From NCBI GenBank assembly GCA_026874595.1, contig CM049310.1, forward strand, positions 82,497,056 through 82,561,055: DNA of 64,000 nt. Direction: 5' to 3'. This stretch comes from Sipunculus nudus (lineage: Eukaryota > Annelida > Sipuncula > Golfingiida > Sipunculidae). The notes beneath the pieces were generated by a model. It ran no database searches. It saw only the letters and a program-made list of their open reading frames with translations, and was not told where the DNA came from. Shown here in pieces: positions 47,301 to 58,390 of the stretch. Positions within the stretch are counted from its first letter, which is position 1. Each line of letters opens with the position of its first letter. Made by a program: the position numbers and the translations under genes.

Positions 47301-49574
47301 TATCAGTTATAGCTGGCGTCAACTGTAAAAGAGATGTTGGGTAAATATAGAATATCAGTATAAATAGTGTGAAAAAAATGTATGCAAATTACCTTGATTC
47401 ATTCCCAATTCACCAGCAATCTGTGTTTGACAAATTAGATACAACCTTTCCGCCTTTTATGAAAGGCATTCATAACATATTCTAGCGTCACGATGTCATC
47501 AGAAAGCTGTAATCATAGCCAAAGCTGTCTCACACAATGGCGAGTTTGGTGGGGAGTCATCCCTGGTCCCTCTTTTCTGAGTTCATGCGATTCGGCATTA
47601 AATTTGTTATCTACGATTTCAGCAGAAGTATGTAGGAGAATATGACAAGTTCAATACGAGTAAACTACAAGTACAGACGAGTGCTCTACGAATTATATCC
47701 AGTTTAATACGAGTTTCTAACTATCCTTCGCGAATTTTTATACGAGCTAGAACCAGTTCAGCGCGACACAAGAGCAGGATCCGTGATTGGCCGAAATTCC
47801 TGGTCACGTGATTGCCAGGTGTTTTTGCTAAGGAGAGGATACTTCTTTCTGTCACTCCTGGTACACTTAACGTCGAAATCGACCGGGAGGACTTTACCTC
47901 AGGGTCGCTCCTGGAAAAGACCACTAGAGGCATAATTCTGAAAAAAATGAACTAGTATATTATGAGTTGATATGAGCCTACTGCGCGGTTGCGGAGTTTA
48001 AGGATGGGGCCCAACGCCGTCGTACGTGTGAGCTTGGCTTCGTTGGTTAGGGTTTTAAGATACAGCAATCCACCGATTCATCGTGATGCAGCGTCATATA
48101 TAACCATCTTTATCAACCGACCACGCATGTTATTACACAGATACAGATCCGATGGCATACCAAACTTCATTCTTGGTTTATATCAATCTTCTTCGGGGAT
48201 ATTGCTTATACACATATTTAATAGAATGGGCTCATATCAGCCCTGCGCTCAGTGACGCAATGCCCCAGAATGAAATCGACAAGCATCACGTTGCGTGTTA
48301 TATCACTATGTTCTGTAATATTCCATCAAAGAATGAAACTGTAGGAAGAGAAGGACCCTGATTGTGTGAATGTGCCGGAGCGTGTGTTTTTGAAGGGTTT
48401 TACGTACTTCAATACTTTGTGGAAATAGAGGGACTTTACACGGTTGGTATAACATTGTAAATTTATAACATTGACGAGCGCAAAATAAAATCATTATGAT
48501 CTTGGTTGTTTGGTATTGCCTTCGTATTGGCATTCGGACCGAAATTGCCACCCTCAGGCCAAAACGAAGGCAATACTGAACAGCCTAGTTAAAAAATCGT
48601 GGTATCGTTAAACGTCCTTATATCAATATGTTAATGATACTTGACATCTAATTTAAACAGTGTTTCTTATCCAAAAATATTTTGTAAGCATCATAAAGGT
48701 CCAGGTGATTCCTCAGAAGCGAGTCGAAACGGCATCTTATTGACTCTCGGTGTCCTTCAGGAATTGTATTTTTAGTTTTATGCCACCGTGGTAAAGCCTT
48801 GTAGCTCAGGAAATCAGTATGTACTCAAGCAGTAGATATTACATATATTTTCCCTTGAGACCTGTAATAAACTCAAGTGGTGTCGAGACCAAAGTTACAA
48901 GAGGGTAAACAATCCGCTGGTCTCGTTGATCGAAAAGCAATAAAAACTCACTTGTATCGGAGACTATAATATATGTGGGCATTAGTTGACGTTGTGGGGC
49001 GACTAGACGAACTGTCAGACATACCAGACGGGCACCCTAGAGATCAAAACAAATTGAATATATGTAGATGGCGGATAAAACGCTTGGAAACTCCTGGTTC
49101 TAGGGTCACTTGGCCCTTTACCCGTTCAGATAGAAATCACCGACCTTATATTTATCCAGTTAAATTGTTCACGGGACCTGGTGTGCACATTTCTAAGAAA
49201 CCCATCCGGCTCAATGCGCAGCCCCACAGCATGGCAAAATATAATTGTCTGTGACCAAAGTTCCGGATTACTTGTCAGACCAGCTTTCATACGGTCAGAT
49301 AAGCACTGTTCCTCTGCCCCCTAGACCGAAATAGATGATTAAATGGAACGTTTCCTCCCTGCGGGTTTTGGAGCTCTAACGGCTGAGTCTCGAGACTTTG
49401 GATTCAGACACATATCTGACCCAAACAAAAATCTCCGGGGCAAACCTTCTGCACTTAATACAAAACCCTAGAGACATATTGGCACATGACTACACGTTTG
49501 TTTATTTATTTATTATGTTACAAATGATGAACGCTGTCGTGATCTGTAGTTACTTTCAGCAGCCGCACAGCTAG
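47301..49574. other. Unassigned DNA
   Basis: No recognised gene. 47,720-48,360 and 48,970-49,260 are less AT-rich and carry several overlapping frames on both strands, none with a domain or consistent codon pattern. Confidence 0.4.
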
Positions 49575-50335
49575 CGTGTGGACAACATCTTTCTGCAAGG
49601 GATCGTTTTCCTGTCAAACAAACCTTTTCCATTTAGGAATTATGGGACCACCGGGACTACTTGTCATAACTCTCAAACTTTAGAATCAAAATGTGTAACA
49701 ATTCAGCTACAAACCGTGTGTTATATTCTATATACGCATAGTTACCAAATGTTACTTATATTGAAAGGCCTCATACAAAAAAAAAGTTTATGTAAATGGA
49801 ATTTAACATGAAATAATTCTAATCCAACATATTTTAATGGCTTATTTCTACTTTCTTGATTTAATTTGCAAGCGAAGCGGTTGGTACGCCGGACTTGTAC
49901 GGCTCCGACCTGGGTTCGAAACCGGGATCGGCCCAGGATTTTTCCGTCAACAATTTGTCTTCGTGACAAAATGGGGGCTTGTCCTACGTGATGATAAAAC
50001 TTTGTGGCCCAGGGAATAAGCTCATCTAAGTGTGACTTCTGGGATAATAAGTCTTGTTCTGATAGCAGAATGCTCTTAAGAGGGGGTGTGTTACGGGGTG
50101 ACATAAAAGCGGACCGAACTGCTTTGCTGGCGAAGCGTTTGGTACGCCGGACTTGTACGCCACCGACCTGGGTTCGAAACCGGGATCGGCCCAGGGATTT
50201 TTCCCCTCAACAATTTTTCTTCGTAACAATGTATGCCAACACCACTGGTGTGTTTAGAAGTCCCAGTGCATTGCGGGACAATGTTTCAATTCCTAAACAG
50301 CACGGCCCTACTCTCCTGAGTAGGATTTGTCACTA
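49575..50335 (+). repeat. Dispersed repeat R5, copy 2, split by SINE-C
   Basis: The left part (49,620-49,840) has GACCACCGGGACTACTTGTC, ATAACTCTCAAACTTTAGAA and TTTATGTAAATGGAA. The right part (50,229-50,335) has TTTAGAAGTCCCAGTGCATT and GCGGGACAATGTTTC. These are collinear with the uninterrupted copy at 52,740-53,060, so SINE-C sits inside R5. Confidence 0.55.
49866..50228 (+). mobile_element. SINE-C dimer inserted in R5
   Basis: Two tRNA-like heads lie 258 bp apart: A-box-like AAGCGAAGCGG (49,870-49,880) and TGGCGAAGCG (50,128-50,137), with identical B-boxes GGTTCGAAACC at 49,913-49,923 and 50,171-50,181. The middle ACTTGTACG could form an anticodon loop with TGT, as in a tRNA-Thr, but the cloverleaf is not verified. 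Heads are followed by CGGGATCGGCCCAGG and TCAACAATTTGTCTTCGT. The spacer runs TGATAGCAGAATGCTCTTAA and TGTTACGGGGTGACATAAAA. It lies on the strand opposite to the other two loci. Confidence 0.75.
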
Positions 50336-52699
50336 GGTTTGCAGCAGATTAAATCAGCCTAAGGCCCTGGGATATAATAAGCCTTAAAATGACAATTTAA
50401 CGTCTGACTATGACACACACAACCTCGTTCTCTTCGTATATACTCAATCAAAGAAGAACGTTATTGAGATTTTGGAATTTATAAAATATTGTTTACACTT
50501 TAATAAACTTTATTTACCTTAAGTTAGTTTAAAAAAGTATTTTGAATGTAAAGGTATTAATTATTTCATAAATTCTTAGATCAGATCAGACACTTCCTTT
50601 CGGCACAGGTGCACTTTTGATTTCTTCATAGTCTTTTTAATGTTTTTGGACAGAGTACCGAGATTCCCTAGGATATGTCGTACCAAATTGCAGCCCGCTC
50701 AAGTTCGCAGCACTTCCGACAATGTTAATTACGTTATCCAGAGGGTTTTTTTCCGGGCCAATGAAAGCTTTGATAAAAGAAAAAGTTGACCGAATATCAT
50801 CAGTCATGATCAATGTTTGAAATTGAAAACTAAAAACTATTAAGAAAGTTTCCTGAACATGCCGTGAATACATGTCTCATTAGGCATTTATATAAGATAA
50901 GTAAGCGTACTTGAGGCATGACACGCCATACGAAGATATGTATTGCAACGGCCATCCGTCTTATTGCATCGATATGGTTGTAAACACAACAGAATACGTG
51001 TGAACTCACAATCCAGATTGCAACTCCATCACTTTATTAAGTATTAATTTCCTGTGTAACCTACTAGTAAACTATCGGTCAGTAACCCTTGGGTTCAAGA
51101 AAGCAACAAGCATGCAGGGGGTTTACCAATATTCTGAGTTCTACTGGAATTTACAATGCGATTCTCTTCAAAGTATAACACTCGTTAGAAAACGTTTATG
51201 TCAGAGGGCCGAAATGGCGCTAATTATATACACACATGTAGTTAGCAAAATATTCAACCTATACGAGATGTCCCTTTTTCTAATCTTGTTCACAGCAGAC
51301 ACAATATTTTTCGTAACCGCAGATTATGTAATAAAAATTACTAATTTTTTTCAATGTATAGTGTCAAGTTGTGGGATATATATATATTTAGCAGTCAGCA
51401 AAAATAAGCAATAGAGTTAAAGTAATGGGCGTTTTTCCTCACAATCAGTATATTTAACATGAGAAACATCATACACGTGAACCGAATAGTCCATAGCATT
51501 AGCAAGGTAGCAGTATAAAGCAAAGACGTTCTTATATGAGTTGAAGCCTATTAACAATATTCAAACGCCCACATATAGTGCGATTAAGGATATTATTTCA
51601 AAAGTCCCGTCATTGAGGACTAATTTGAAGCAAAAGGAAATGAACTAAGATTAATTCATCTTCGCCGAAATTTAACATGCATTGTGTTTTCCAGTAAAAG
51701 CACCGGGACCTTTTGCACAGTCAGGATCCGCAACTAAAGAATGTGCTACCGGTGGTCAAAGCAATTACTTTACAGGTCCATTTACCTCACGGACAGAGAC
51801 GAAATGTAAGTTTAGACCTGTGTACCTCTCCCACCTAGCTGTGCTTTCCCCAGAGACTTTTCTCCCCGGTCAAAAAAATTACGTCATCTGACCGTGGGGA
51901 ATACGTGGCTACTCTAAAACATTTATTCTACTCTGAATAAGAGACTCTGCGCTGTCTATTATTTTATTAATTCAAGTCTGGTCGATGAAGAGAACCCGAT
52001 GAGGGTCGCGTCTGTGTCTCAGATTGAATTGGTATGTCACGCAGCAAACGAATGCCCTTCAGGATCATTTAAGCCCCGGATTACTTCCAAAATAGCTTAA
52101 TTCTAGCTTATATTTATCCTTTCCTTGAACATCTGCACTATAAATGTGGGTATTAAAACCGTCACATATCATCGATGGGAGATCGGTAGAGTGCTCTGTC
52201 GCCAACGATTTGAAAGCACCAAGAGAATACCAATGTCGTAATACGCCAATCCAGATGGGAGAAGTGGGTGTAATGTTTGCCTTTGTCACGCTCTCTCTTT
52301 TTTCGGATTATAAGCCATTAATCGTCATGTTCCGGCAAAAGAAAATTATCCCGGGTCTTTTTGCAGACTTGCCGAGCCTGTGAGTCCTGCAACAGTTGGA
52401 TACATGCTTGATGGCAAAGGATTGCATCATGTACGCAGTCATCTCAGTTGTTCATTCGGCTACGCGTGAGGTAATCCACAAAGCGTTAATGATGATTAGT
52501 TTTCCTTAAAAGAATATTTCAGATGAAATACATTTAGCAGATTAAGGATGCTAATTATTCCTTTGAGCGAGGACCGTCATCCATGAAGGCCTGCTATAGG
52601 GGGTCCTGCAGCTGATCCGCGTCGGACACTTCGGGTTGCTAGGAATAATGCACCACGTCCGTTTGGTGACAAACGTCAGTGACGACATGAAGCGATATT
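50336..52699. other. Unassigned DNA
   Basis: 50,880-51,080 shows weak similarity to repeat R6 (GGCCATCC, TTGCATCGATATGGT, GTGTGAACTCACAATCCAGA). The 100-codon frame at 51,112-51,414 is hydrophobic and AT-driven, without recognisable motifs. The rest is unrecognised. Confidence 0.4.
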
Positions 52700-53110
52700 G
52701 TACTCTTCCGCCAGAGGTCGTTTCTATTCGAAACGAATCTCTTCTGTTTGGGTAATGTTGGACGACCGGGACTGCTTATCTCAACTGTCAAAATTTAAAA
52801 TCAAAATTTGTTACACTACAAGGCAACACATTCTGTTTATATTCAACATGTGAATGTTTACAAAATTTTACTTACTACGTAAAGTCCTAATAACAAAAAA
52901 CACCCATTTTTATGTAATATGCCTTGAAGCAATTTTTATCTAACGAACGGACTACATTGTCCCCTTCACTATATTTATACCTACGCCGATCGTGTACTTA
53001 GAAACCCCGGTGCATTGTGGTGGTCAGATTTTGACTCCAACAATCCCTAAACACCAGTGTCTTAATTCGTTGAATCCGAGTCTGCGCAGTGTGGCGATAT
53101 TGCCCAACAC
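52700..53110 (+). repeat. Dispersed repeat R5, copy 3 (uninterrupted)
   Basis: The most complete copy: GACGACCGGGACTGCTTATC, TCAACTGTCAAAATTTAAAA, TTTATGTAATATGCCTTGAA, GAAACCCCGGTGCATTGTGG, GAGTCTGCGCAGTGTG. It serves as the empty-site reference for the SINE-C insertion in copy 2. Confidence 0.6.
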
Positions 53111-53192
53111 TGGAACTGGCCACCGAAACATCAAGTATTGCAAAACACTCGTAGAGTAGTGGAGTATCACCTAGGAAGCAACTGCTCAGTGG

Positions 53193-53618
53193 AATTTTTT
53201 AAACATTTTTTTTGTAACCGACACCCATTTTTAATGCTGATTTGTCTAATTCTTAACCTAAGTATGTACATCTGCAGAGTTCCATTTCGGTTTTGGACTA
53301 CATGACAGGGCGGTACCCCTCGCTTCCTGTCTTTATTATTTTGTATCGTTGTGTCACCCAGACCCGGTGTATAACGCACCTGCATGTCCTTGGTATGTAA
53401 TCAACCCCATTGCTGTGTAATAACACCGAGGAACCTCCCAAAGATGCACTGGTTCGTGAGTGATACACGGCTGTTTGTTACAGCCTTCTCATTAACCTGA
53501 AGAGCCCTTACCCTAGGTTGGGGCCGACTGGGAAAATCTCACAGCTCCTTGGCTGATATTTTAACTCACCACCTTCCGACTTTGATTCCGGTGTTCTACC
53601 CCATGGCCACAGAAGCCG
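53193..53618 (-). mobile_element. SINE-A copy 1 (antisense, near full length, diverged)
   Basis: Minus strand: CCGGCTTCTGTGGCCATGGG (A-box region), a B-box position altered to GAGTTAAAAT, GATTTTCCCAGTCGGCCCCA, CTCTGCAGATGTACATACTT and an A-rich tail read as T-runs at 53,195-53,212. The B-box core TTCGA is lost, so the copy is unlikely to be transcribed by pol III. Confidence 0.8.
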
Positions 53619-54999
53619 GTGAAGATTATTCCCATGCTGACGCGTCACAAGCATAGGTAAGGTCCTAGCCGTACGTGACCCCTCATAGTTTCAATACCTA
53701 CAAGTCCAAGTCAACCTTCTCCGAGTTTGAATACAAAAGAAGTTTAAAATGGATTTTGAGATAACCATGCACATTTTATGGTAGTTTTCAAGTTCTCTTT
53801 ACTTGAATGTTTAATTATGTTTACCCCTTGATGCAAAGCCAAAAAATTGAATGTATAGTCTTTCTTTCTGTTTTATTCTGATGGTAGAACAAGTCCCGAG
53901 TCCAGGATCCTCTAGTCCAAGTCAGGACTCAAGTACTTCATCACTGACATACGGAAGTTTAATAGTTCTGTTCTTGTTTGCAGACACAACAACGACAAAG
54001 CGCAAGTTATAAACGTTTTAAAATCATCGCTACGACATCGCGATCTTGTCACGATATTTAGTGACTGCTCAAGCCTACATCTTCTTTATTTCCAGTTCTT
54101 GTTTTCGCGATGATTTAATTGTCATCTTGCGTCGGGTTTAAGAATGTAAAAATGCTGCTTTATTGTATTTTTTTATGCTGGATTAAGTTTGGTAATATGT
54201 ATACATGCATTCCGGTTTCACAATTCGTGTCCACAAAGTGAATATTCACATCACTGTCACAGATGACTCACGGTAGTAGCCCCTTGTTGCAAACAAGTCT
54301 GACGTCGCACGACATATTTAGAAAATAAAAAAAAAATGATTTAATTGTCCAAAACATAGTCCTTTTATCCAATTACAAGAGGCTTATATTGATCAGCCAT
54401 TAATTATCATTGTTAATTAGACGATTAGTCTTCATTAAGTACTTATTGTCTTATCAGTTTTCGACCACAACACACCCTGAGTCATAACTCTTATACGATG
54501 GTCGGCCCTGACGCAGCACGCCTCACTTAACACACCCGATTACATAACATTCTTACATAATAAATCAGACAGGCACGCGAGATGTGAACGAGGAATTGTT
54601 CCCAACTTTAAACCGAGTTAAAATAAAATGCTGAGTATACAAAAATGAAACGTTAACGATTGATGAAACATCAACTGGTGACTCAAGAAAATGATTAATT
54701 TAACTTATTACTATAGGTAAATATACTTGATACTGTCAGTATGATGTATTCTTGCTCGTTATATAAAAATATATATTTTAGTACAGACACAGAGCTGTGA
54801 AAACATTATATAATAAAATTTACTAAATTCGACGATTATAGCAGATTTTGTACAGTAAGTAAAAATGCCTAGATATTTTACTTTCGGTTGTATTCTGCAA
54901 GCGCAGTCAAAATCGGCCTAAACCACTTAGAACTTGCTCAAAAACTCACTCGGACCAAAACATAAAGTGAACAAGAGTGAACATATTTTAGACAATTTA
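53619..54999. other. Unique DNA with candidate enhancer at 54.34-54.62 kb
   Basis: 54,340-54,620 is repeat-free, with GCCATTAATTATCATTG, GTTAATTAGACGATTAG and CTTATCAG (GATA-type). No coding frame was seen. Confidence 0.35.
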
Positions 55000-55870
55000 A
55001 TATCGAGACGGAATTTAGCCTAATGGTTAGTCTGACTTGAGTCGGGATAGAAACCTTGCTATAACGGGCATCCATCCTGTTGCATTAATATCATGGTAAA
55101 GAGCCTATAAACGTAACGAGTGATGATTTAAGACATTCATGTGAACCCACAAACCAAACTGTAAATCCGTCTCAATGCCAGAAAGTCATTTCCAGTATCG
55201 CGTACGTATTTTTCTAATATGCTGAGACAAAACGGAATTTTTAGGTGCTGTTTGAAAGTATACTAAAATTGGTATCGCTTATACCGGCTTCTGTGGCTCA
55301 GGGGTAGAGCGCAGGACTCAAAGCCGGGAGATCGTGAGTTCGAATCTCAGCCAAGGCGGTGAGGTTTTTCATGGTCGGCCCCCACCCAGGGTGAGCGCTC
55401 TGCAGGCTTAATGGGAAGGTCGTGCCCAACGGCCGTGTTACACTCACAAACGAGTGCGCCTTTCGGGGGTCCTCGGTGGTATGATTACCAACCCAGGGCC
55501 CGCAGGTGCAGTAGTCACCGGGCCTGGTTAACGCCAGGATATAAAATGAGAGGAAGCGTGTGATACTACCCTGTCACGTAGTCCGAAACCGGTATGGAAA
55601 TCTGCAGATGTACATATACTTAGTTAAGGCAGCATTAAAAAAAATGGAGGCGGTTACCTCCGACAAAAAAAATATTAAAAAAAAAAAAAAAAAAAAAAAA
55701 GGTATCGCTTATAGACATGCGGCGTTGTAAAAAAGAGGAAAATATTTGCATTCTCATTGAGTGCTCAAATGCGGTCCTCAATGAAAGATGTAAAGGTACG
55801 GTGAAGCTAGTACGTTTATCGTAGACTCTAAAGTCCGAGGACGGGTATGACGCTACACGAAATTGTGTAA
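55000..55870 (+). repeat. Dispersed repeat R6, copy 1, split by SINE-A
   Basis: Left part 55,000-55,283 (GACTTGAGTCGGGATA, CATCCTGTTGCATTAATATC, AACCCACAAACCAAACTG) and right part 55,714-55,870 (GAAAATATTTGCATTCTCAT, CAATGAAAGATGTAAAG, TATGACG) align in order with 63,060-63,640. Confidence 0.6.
55284..55700 (+). mobile_element. SINE-A copy 2: full length with perfect target duplication
   Basis: About 417 bp: tRNA-like head with A-box TGGCTCAGGGG (55,294-55,304) and B-box AGTTCGAATCT (55,337-55,347), then a GC-rich body (GGTCGGCCCCCACCCAGGGT, CGGGCCTGGTTAACGCCAGG), CTGCAGATGTACATATACTT, and A-rich end to A24 (55,677-55,700). It is flanked on both sides by GGTATCGCTTATA (55,271-55,283 and 55,701-55,713), a perfect 13-bp duplication made by LINE-type target-primed insertion. 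Intact boxes and a long pure A tail indicate a young copy. The LINE partner that mobilises it is not identified. Confidence 0.92.
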
Positions 55871-57399
55871 CGAATTAGGATAATTTAAATTCCGTAAATC
55901 ATGCTTTGTATGGCCTGAAAATCGAGACTGAATGCAAGAGAGTGGTTTTATGATTTGTTAACATACATATAAGGAAGCCACATTCTTAGCTATTGGTGGA
56001 TTTAGAGTTGACGCGGGTGACGCGCCTGTATTGGAAATAGAATGATTTTAAAAAAAGCAGTGCCCCATCGTGTTCTTCCCTATGAGGCCGCATTGGGGGT
56101 TATATGTAAAAAGTGTACCAGCACTACCAGCACACTTGTTGACTTGTGAAAGTGTGTAGCCCCCCCCCCCCCCACCCCACACACACACACCTCCCAGCCC
56201 CATCCCCACTGTTCCCCCTTCTAAGACCCCCCCCCCCCCCCGTGATGGATAATTTGTGGGGGGGGGGGGGGGGGGTATCTCCGTCAGTTGATAAGGTGTT
56301 ATGATCAGATTTGAATATAACCATTGCGGTTGTGATTATCAGGTAAATTACAATAACCACAGTTAAAAAGAACAAGGAGTTAATAAACGGGAAAGACAAC
56401 AGCAACTTGGAGCTGCTTAAATATTAAAATTAATTAATCAATTTAAAATTTAACAAATAATTTATCACTGATTACTTAATGTATTAGTATAATTATCACA
56501 ACATGTCGCTTTCAAGATTTTATGTTAAATAACTTCATATTTCACGTTAATAGCGCTGGTTCAACAAGTCAAATCAAATAAATATGTTAACAATAATTGA
56601 AGGAGTGTTTGCCACTCAGCCCAACACCTAGCTTAAACTATTGTTCCATCGGGGCCCACTTTGTGTGAAGACGGAAGTATGGTGTTGTAATATTTGTGTC
56701 TATAGATTTTAATGGTAATATTCCCACGCAAACCTATAGCGGAAAGAGTATTATAACAACCGTTTAATAATGCAGCATTTTTTTTCTGCCAATGCCGCAT
56801 GACATTGGCGGAAGCACTTTTACTGTTCTGAATGAAAATACATTTTGAAAGGGTGACGGGCGGAGTGTTTCATTACTAAACTAGAGCGACCTCTGGGACG
56901 AAAAAGTTGAAACAAATTCAATTATGCCAGATCTTATATTCATGAAATAGTCTGGCTTTCTGTGGGTATAGAAGCTTTTTAAAAACGAGACCCGTTTATT
57001 CACCCCCAGAGGAAACTGCAGTAGGAATTGTGCTGAGCCATGGACTTAAACAAGAAAACCTTCCAAACAATAATTTATGTTTGCACCGTAATATTACATT
57101 TATAGGAAGCCTTTCGTTTTCTCGTATTATCGTTTACATTACCTTGTTTCTCAACGTTGTATCGAAGACATTTTTTGGCTGAAGAGGTTATATATACATT
57201 GGAAAGTAAAATGGAAAGAAAAAAGGGCAGTGCATTCGATATATACCTATATAGATAGGATAACTTTCTACATCGACATTTAATGCGATTTTCGAATTTA
57301 CAAGCTCTGCCACTCGGCCATTCCATAAGACTGTTAAGTAAAAATGTAAAACTGTCCTTAACTAAGTGATTACTAGAAAATTGCATGTTTTAAATCACT
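55871..57399. other. Unassigned DNA with oligo-C/oligo-G cluster
   Basis: 56,160-56,275 holds the homopolymer cluster listed separately. The remainder is AT-rich and unrecognised. Confidence 0.5.
56160..56275. repeat. Oligo(C)-oligo(C)-oligo(G) cluster with hairpin
   Basis: C14 at 56,160-56,173, a C/A-rich stretch, C15 at 56,227-56,241, a 16-base loop, then G18 at 56,258-56,275. The last two can pair as a 15-bp G:C hairpin. G-quadruplex or i-motif folding is also possible. The 93-codon frame here on the minus strand is an artefact of this composition. Confidence 0.85.
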
Positions 57400-57472
57400 C
57401 ATCGGCCCAACAAGTGTTTGCATTCACTTAATTGGCCAATGTTCCGATGTTCAATATGGCATGCAAGCATGC
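57400..57472 (-). mobile_element. R1 internal fragment (copy i)
   Basis: Minus strand reads GAACATCGGAACATTGGCC, AATTAAGTGAATGCAAACAC and TTGTTGGGCCGATGA, matching the R1 internal box (ATATGGGCCGAATAAGTG, AATGCAAACACTTGTTGG). No ends are preserved. Confidence 0.5.
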
Positions 57473-57944
57473 GCAACCTATTAAATTGTATTATTAAATA
57501 AGAAACACTCAAACGTATTTGACGTTGCATTGTTGTTTCCGTGTCAGTTATACAAGTGTGAATGTATCCACTTTTTGAAAAGCTTTCGAAAATATCACAA
57601 TTGTAGATTTTGCTCACGTTCAATTAATGTGTTACGTGTGTACAACAGTGGTTTCTTGTATAAACTTTGCTTCATGTATTTCAATGAATTTCTATACAAG
57701 CTGTCCTGAATTTCAAGGATACCAGGATATGAAAAGATGTATTATATATGAGTATCATGGTAGACACAAAAATCTCTGATTGGAATACTACATCAATGTT
57801 AAGACATTGAAATAATAAAACTTCATCAATTTAAGACACAGCATAACACAGGTTTATAACAAATATTCTGGAAACAGTTCTGTGTGACCCGAGTCAGGAG
57901 CCGGACACCATCCCGGTCTCACATGATCCTGATATCGGACCGGT
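57473..57944. other. Unassigned DNA
   Basis: Nothing recognised. Confidence 0.5.
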
Positions 57945-58390
57945 GTATCGATTTCAGATTACCCCCGCTTCAGATAACCCCCCGATTAATATTACCCTTA
58001 ACGGTTTCAGATTACCTCCTCAAAACAGTTGTTTCATTATGTTTTTTTTTTGCTTAAAATTCTATAAATTCTTATTTCTAGATTTATCAAATAAGGCTGA
58101 ATCTTAGTTTATCTTATGTTTGCATGTGTACTCTGTCATGCGTTTGTTGAAGTCTATGGGTCAACAAAAAATGATTAACAATATAATTAATATTTAGCGA
58201 CAATTTTATTTTTCATAGATTGATTTCAGCTTAAAAGTCTTGTATTTTTCATGAGGTTTATTTAAAATATTTATGAGTGTAACGCATAAGAATTTATCAT
58301 TTGGTGAAATCAGCGACGGAGCAATGAAATTACAGAGTTCCCAAGTCAGTAATCTTAAATGGAGGTAGGTACTCAAAAGACAATAATGCC
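57945..58390 (+). repeat. Dispersed repeat R2, copy 3
   Basis: Head GTATCGATTTCAGATTACCC, CCGCTTCAGATAACC, GGTTTCAGATTACC. The body aligns with 32,640-32,850 (CTTATGTTTGCATGTGTAC, GGGTCAACAAAAAATGATTA). The distal part (GAAATCAGCGACGG, AGTAATCTTAAATGG) resembles 37,700-37,765. Confidence 0.5.

Noticed and set aside
50004-50336. 110-codon open frame
   Set aside because: It lies within SINE-C and R5; its peptide is the tRNA-like head translated.
55284-55360. Genuine tRNA gene
   Set aside because: A and B boxes are present, but the sequence continues into a SINE body with A-tail and target duplication, and I could not fold a sound acceptor or anticodon stem.
56124-56405. 93-codon frame rich in Gly and Pro
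   Set aside because: Produced by C/G homopolymers; no protein features.
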